Source of the DNA: Syntrophomonadaceae bacterium
Lineage (GTDB): Bacteria > Bacillota_B > Syntrophomonadia > Syntrophomonadales > Syntrophomonadaceae
DNA: 7,001 nt
Assembly (NCBI GenBank): GCA_030627145.1
Contig: DAOUSQ010000053.1
Location: forward strand, 1 to 7,001
Direction of reading: 5' to 3'
The notes under the pieces are model-generated. The model saw nothing but the letters and a program-made list of their open reading frames with translations. It had not been told where the DNA came from and did not search any database. The position numbers and the translations under genes were made by a program. Below, one piece after another: positions 5,767-7,001 of this stretch; within the stretch, counting starts at the first letter, position 1, and every line of letters starts with the position of its first letter.

Positions 5767-6741
5767 ATGAATCTGAATGAAGTATATCGGCTGGCAGTGG
5801 AAATGGGAAAAACTTTTGATCCCCGGGGTGAGGAAGCAGTAAACCGCGTGTTGGAAGAGCGGCAGCAGGAATACGACAAAATGAAGGATGAAGATAAAAT
5901 CTACTATGATGATGAAAACTTGACCAATCCCTATAATGATACTCGCATACTGGTGGGGAAGGGTGATGAGGAGATTGGTTCAGCAATCTGCGGTATCGAT
6001 ATGGAATCTACTGAAATACTGCTGGCTGACCGTTTACGGGGAAAAGGGCGGGTGATAGATATGGTGATTGCCCATCACCCAGAAGGTCGAGCTTTAGCAG
6101 ACCTGCATAATGTTATGCAGGTACAGTCAGATATGATGGAAGCTGCGGGTGTCCCTATAAACATTGCCGAAGGAGTAATGGATGCACGTATTTCTGAGGT
6201 AAAACGGGGTCTAATGCCCCTAAACCACCAGCGTGCAGTAGATGCGGCCAGACTGCTAGATATTCCTTTTATGTGTGTGCATTCCCCGGCCGATAATCTG
6301 GTCAGCCGGTTTTTGGAAAAGCTTTTTGCGCAAACGTCTTACAGGACAGTGCAAGATGTGGTCGATATCCTGATGGAAATACCCGAATACCAGCAGGCCA
6401 GGATGATAAAGGCCGGACCGACTATTGTATCCGGGGATAAGAAGAGAAGAGCCGGTAAGATATTTCTGAAAATGACGGGCGGAACAGCAGGTTCGGTAAA
6501 GGGTTATGAAAAACTAGCCGCTGCCGGAGTTGGTACCATTGTGGGTATGCACATGACGGAAAATCATAGGAAAGCGGCCCGGGATAACCATATTAATGTT
6601 ATCATCGCCGGGCATATGGCCAGTGATTCTATTGGAATAAATCTTTTCTTGGATGAAGTGGAGAAAAAAGGAGTAGAAATCATACCTGCTGCCGGACTGA
6701 TCAGAGTAAAACGATCCGGAATTGAAACATTAAGAGATTAA
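5767..6741 (+). CDS. NIF3-like (NGG1p-interacting factor 3) metal-binding protein
   Basis: A 324-residue soluble protein of the NIF3/DUF34 family, conserved across life with no firmly settled reaction; roles in cofactor or nucleotide hydrolysis have been proposed. Candidate ligands of the di-metal site are visible: His103-His104 in VIAHHPEGRAL (compare THHP in classical members), His172 and Asp176 in CVHSPADN, and His283 in IIAGHMASDS. The N-terminal ~55 residues are charged and helical and precede the first beta strand (ILVGKGDEEI, 61-70); this extension and the HHPEGRALADLH motif mark a Firmicute-type subgroup rather than the short E. coli YbgI form. It is probably translated from the same message as the metalloenzyme upstream, which hints at a shared pathway on a phosphorylated substrate; that link is inference. 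Start at 5767 follows ribosome site spacing. Confidence 0.85.
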   Translation: MNLNEVYRLAVEMGKTFDPRGEEAVNRVLEERQQEYDKMKDEDKIYYDDENLTNPYNDTRILVGKGDEEIGSAICGIDMESTEILLADRLRGKGRVIDMVIAHHPEGRALADLHNVMQVQSDMMEAAGVPINIAEGVMDARISEVKRGLMPLNHQRAVDAARLLDIPFMCVHSPADNLVSRFLEKLFAQTSYRTVQDVVDILMEIPEYQQARMIKAGPTIVSGDKKRRAGKIFLKMTGGTAGSVKGYEKLAAAGVGTIVGMHMTENHRKAARDNHINVIIAGHMASDSIGINLFLDEVEKKGVEIIPAAGLIRVKRSGIETLRD

Positions 6742-6762
6742 GGGGCTCAGGCTTAAGTAATT

Positions 6763-6869
6763 AATCTATATCACCATTTATCAATCAACTTCAGGTATTC
6801 TTGTTTATCATGAGCATGTCTAAATATTTTCTCCCGGTTGTTACCCCTGCAGATAACATGATATAGATT
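6763..6869. repeat. 11-bp inverted repeat framing the transposase remnant
   Basis: AATCTATATCA at 6763-6773 is the exact reverse complement of TGATATAGATT at 6859-6869, arms 85 bp apart. The right arm lies inside the codons for NLYH of the transposase remnant, and the left arm covers its stop. It may be a by-product of the deletion that shortened the element, or chance. Confidence 0.4.
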
Positions 6870-6875
6870 TCTCAT
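6771..6875 (-). pseudogene. Remnant of a REP-associated (IS200-like, Y1) transposase, N-terminal part only
   Basis: The minus strand from ATG 6875-6873 reads 34 codons, MRNLYHVICRGNNREKIFRH then AHDKQEYLKLIDKW, and stops at TGA. The core YHVICRGNNREKIF is the near-invariant first strand and loop of REP-associated tyrosine transposases (RAYT), which cut single-stranded DNA with one Tyr and a His-hydrophobic-His pair. Complete proteins have roughly 200 or more residues; here the HUH motif and catalytic Tyr are missing, as are some residues before the YHV strand, so the piece is inactive. It lies 29 bp beyond the NIF3-like stop, in the opposite direction. Confidence 0.75.
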
Positions 6876-7001
6876 TTTCGCATTTCAGGCTCCAGTTTTT
6901 AAAGAATATCTATACACTATGGGGGGCCTGGCCATAGCCTATATTTTTATTACCTCGGCCGTAAGTGTAAATGAGTGGAATAAAAGTAAAGAAAAAAGCC
7001 C
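6862..7001 (+). CDS. Open frame with a membrane-like segment, running off the right edge
   Basis: The frame is open from after TGA 6859-6861 to the window end. It reads FQAPVFKEYLYTM, then GGLAIAYIFITSAVSV and a basic, polar tail with NEWNKSKEKS. The middle is a plausible single membrane helix. An ATG at 6919 has no ribosome site before it, and the reading upstream of that ATG already looks protein-like, so this may be the end of a membrane protein whose 5' part was lost next to the transposase remnant. Family not recognised; it could also be chance. Confidence 0.25.

Noticed and set aside
6747..6891. 7-bp direct repeat TCAGGCT (6747-6753 and 6885-6891) as a target-site duplication
   Set aside because: IS200/RAYT elements do not make target duplications, and the repeat does not abut the inverted-repeat ends; a 7-mer repeated within 150 bp can be chance.

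Overview
The window looks like chromosomal DNA of a low-to-medium GC anaerobic Firmicute, most plausibly a Syntrophomonas-type (Syntrophomonadaceae) fatty-acid oxidiser. The reasons are strong AGGAGG ribosome sites, sigma-A-like promoters, an SdpR/SdpI pair, and a butyrate-type CoA-transferase next to a short-chain acyl-CoA dehydrogenase. The organism is inferred; no rRNA or other marker is present.

Left part (1-3178), acyl-CoA metabolism with signs of decay. A CoA-transferase of the 4-hydroxybutyrate/butyryl-CoA:acetate family enters from the left edge and keeps its catalytic Glu. It is followed 47 bp later by an acyl-CoA dehydrogenase with every family signature but one missing base near 1443, which splits the gene. 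Directly behind it is a short open frame that fuses the last ~40 residues of a second CoA-transferase to the last ~50 residues of an enoyl-CoA hydratase (crotonase), the scar of a deletion inside a beta-oxidation cluster. After 341 bp of AT-rich DNA with palindromes comes a MaoC-fold protein that has Phe where the catalytic His normally sits and ends slightly early. Together these would have covered CoA activation, dehydrogenation and hydration of a short-chain fatty acid; in the sequence as given only the CoA-transferase looks fully functional.

Middle (3179-4535), a compact autoregulated unit. A strong terminator hairpin (3271-3305) closes off the left part. A sigma-A promoter with two 14-bp operator-like repeats placed 20 bp apart over the expected start site drives an ArsR-family SdpR-like repressor and an SdpI-like six-helix membrane protein, the pair that in Bacillus subtilis senses and gives immunity to the SdpC toxin. 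No toxin genes are in the window. The unit ends at a REP-like hairpin that could also terminate transcription.

Right part (4535-7001). A probable vestige of a type I restriction specificity subunit lies antisense in the intergenic stretch. Next, an extended -10 promoter precedes two co-directional genes: a small binuclear metalloenzyme of the phosphoglycerate mutase/alkaline phosphatase superfamily with all seven metal ligands, and a NIF3-like metal-binding protein, both of unknown substrate. Downstream on the minus strand is a 34-codon remnant of a REP-associated (IS200-like, Y1) transposase, and an open frame with a membrane-like segment runs off the right edge.

I do not see a complete novel defence or mobile system. 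The most notable content is the fused beta-oxidation remnant, the split dehydrogenase, the atypical MaoC protein and the debris of small mobile elements.
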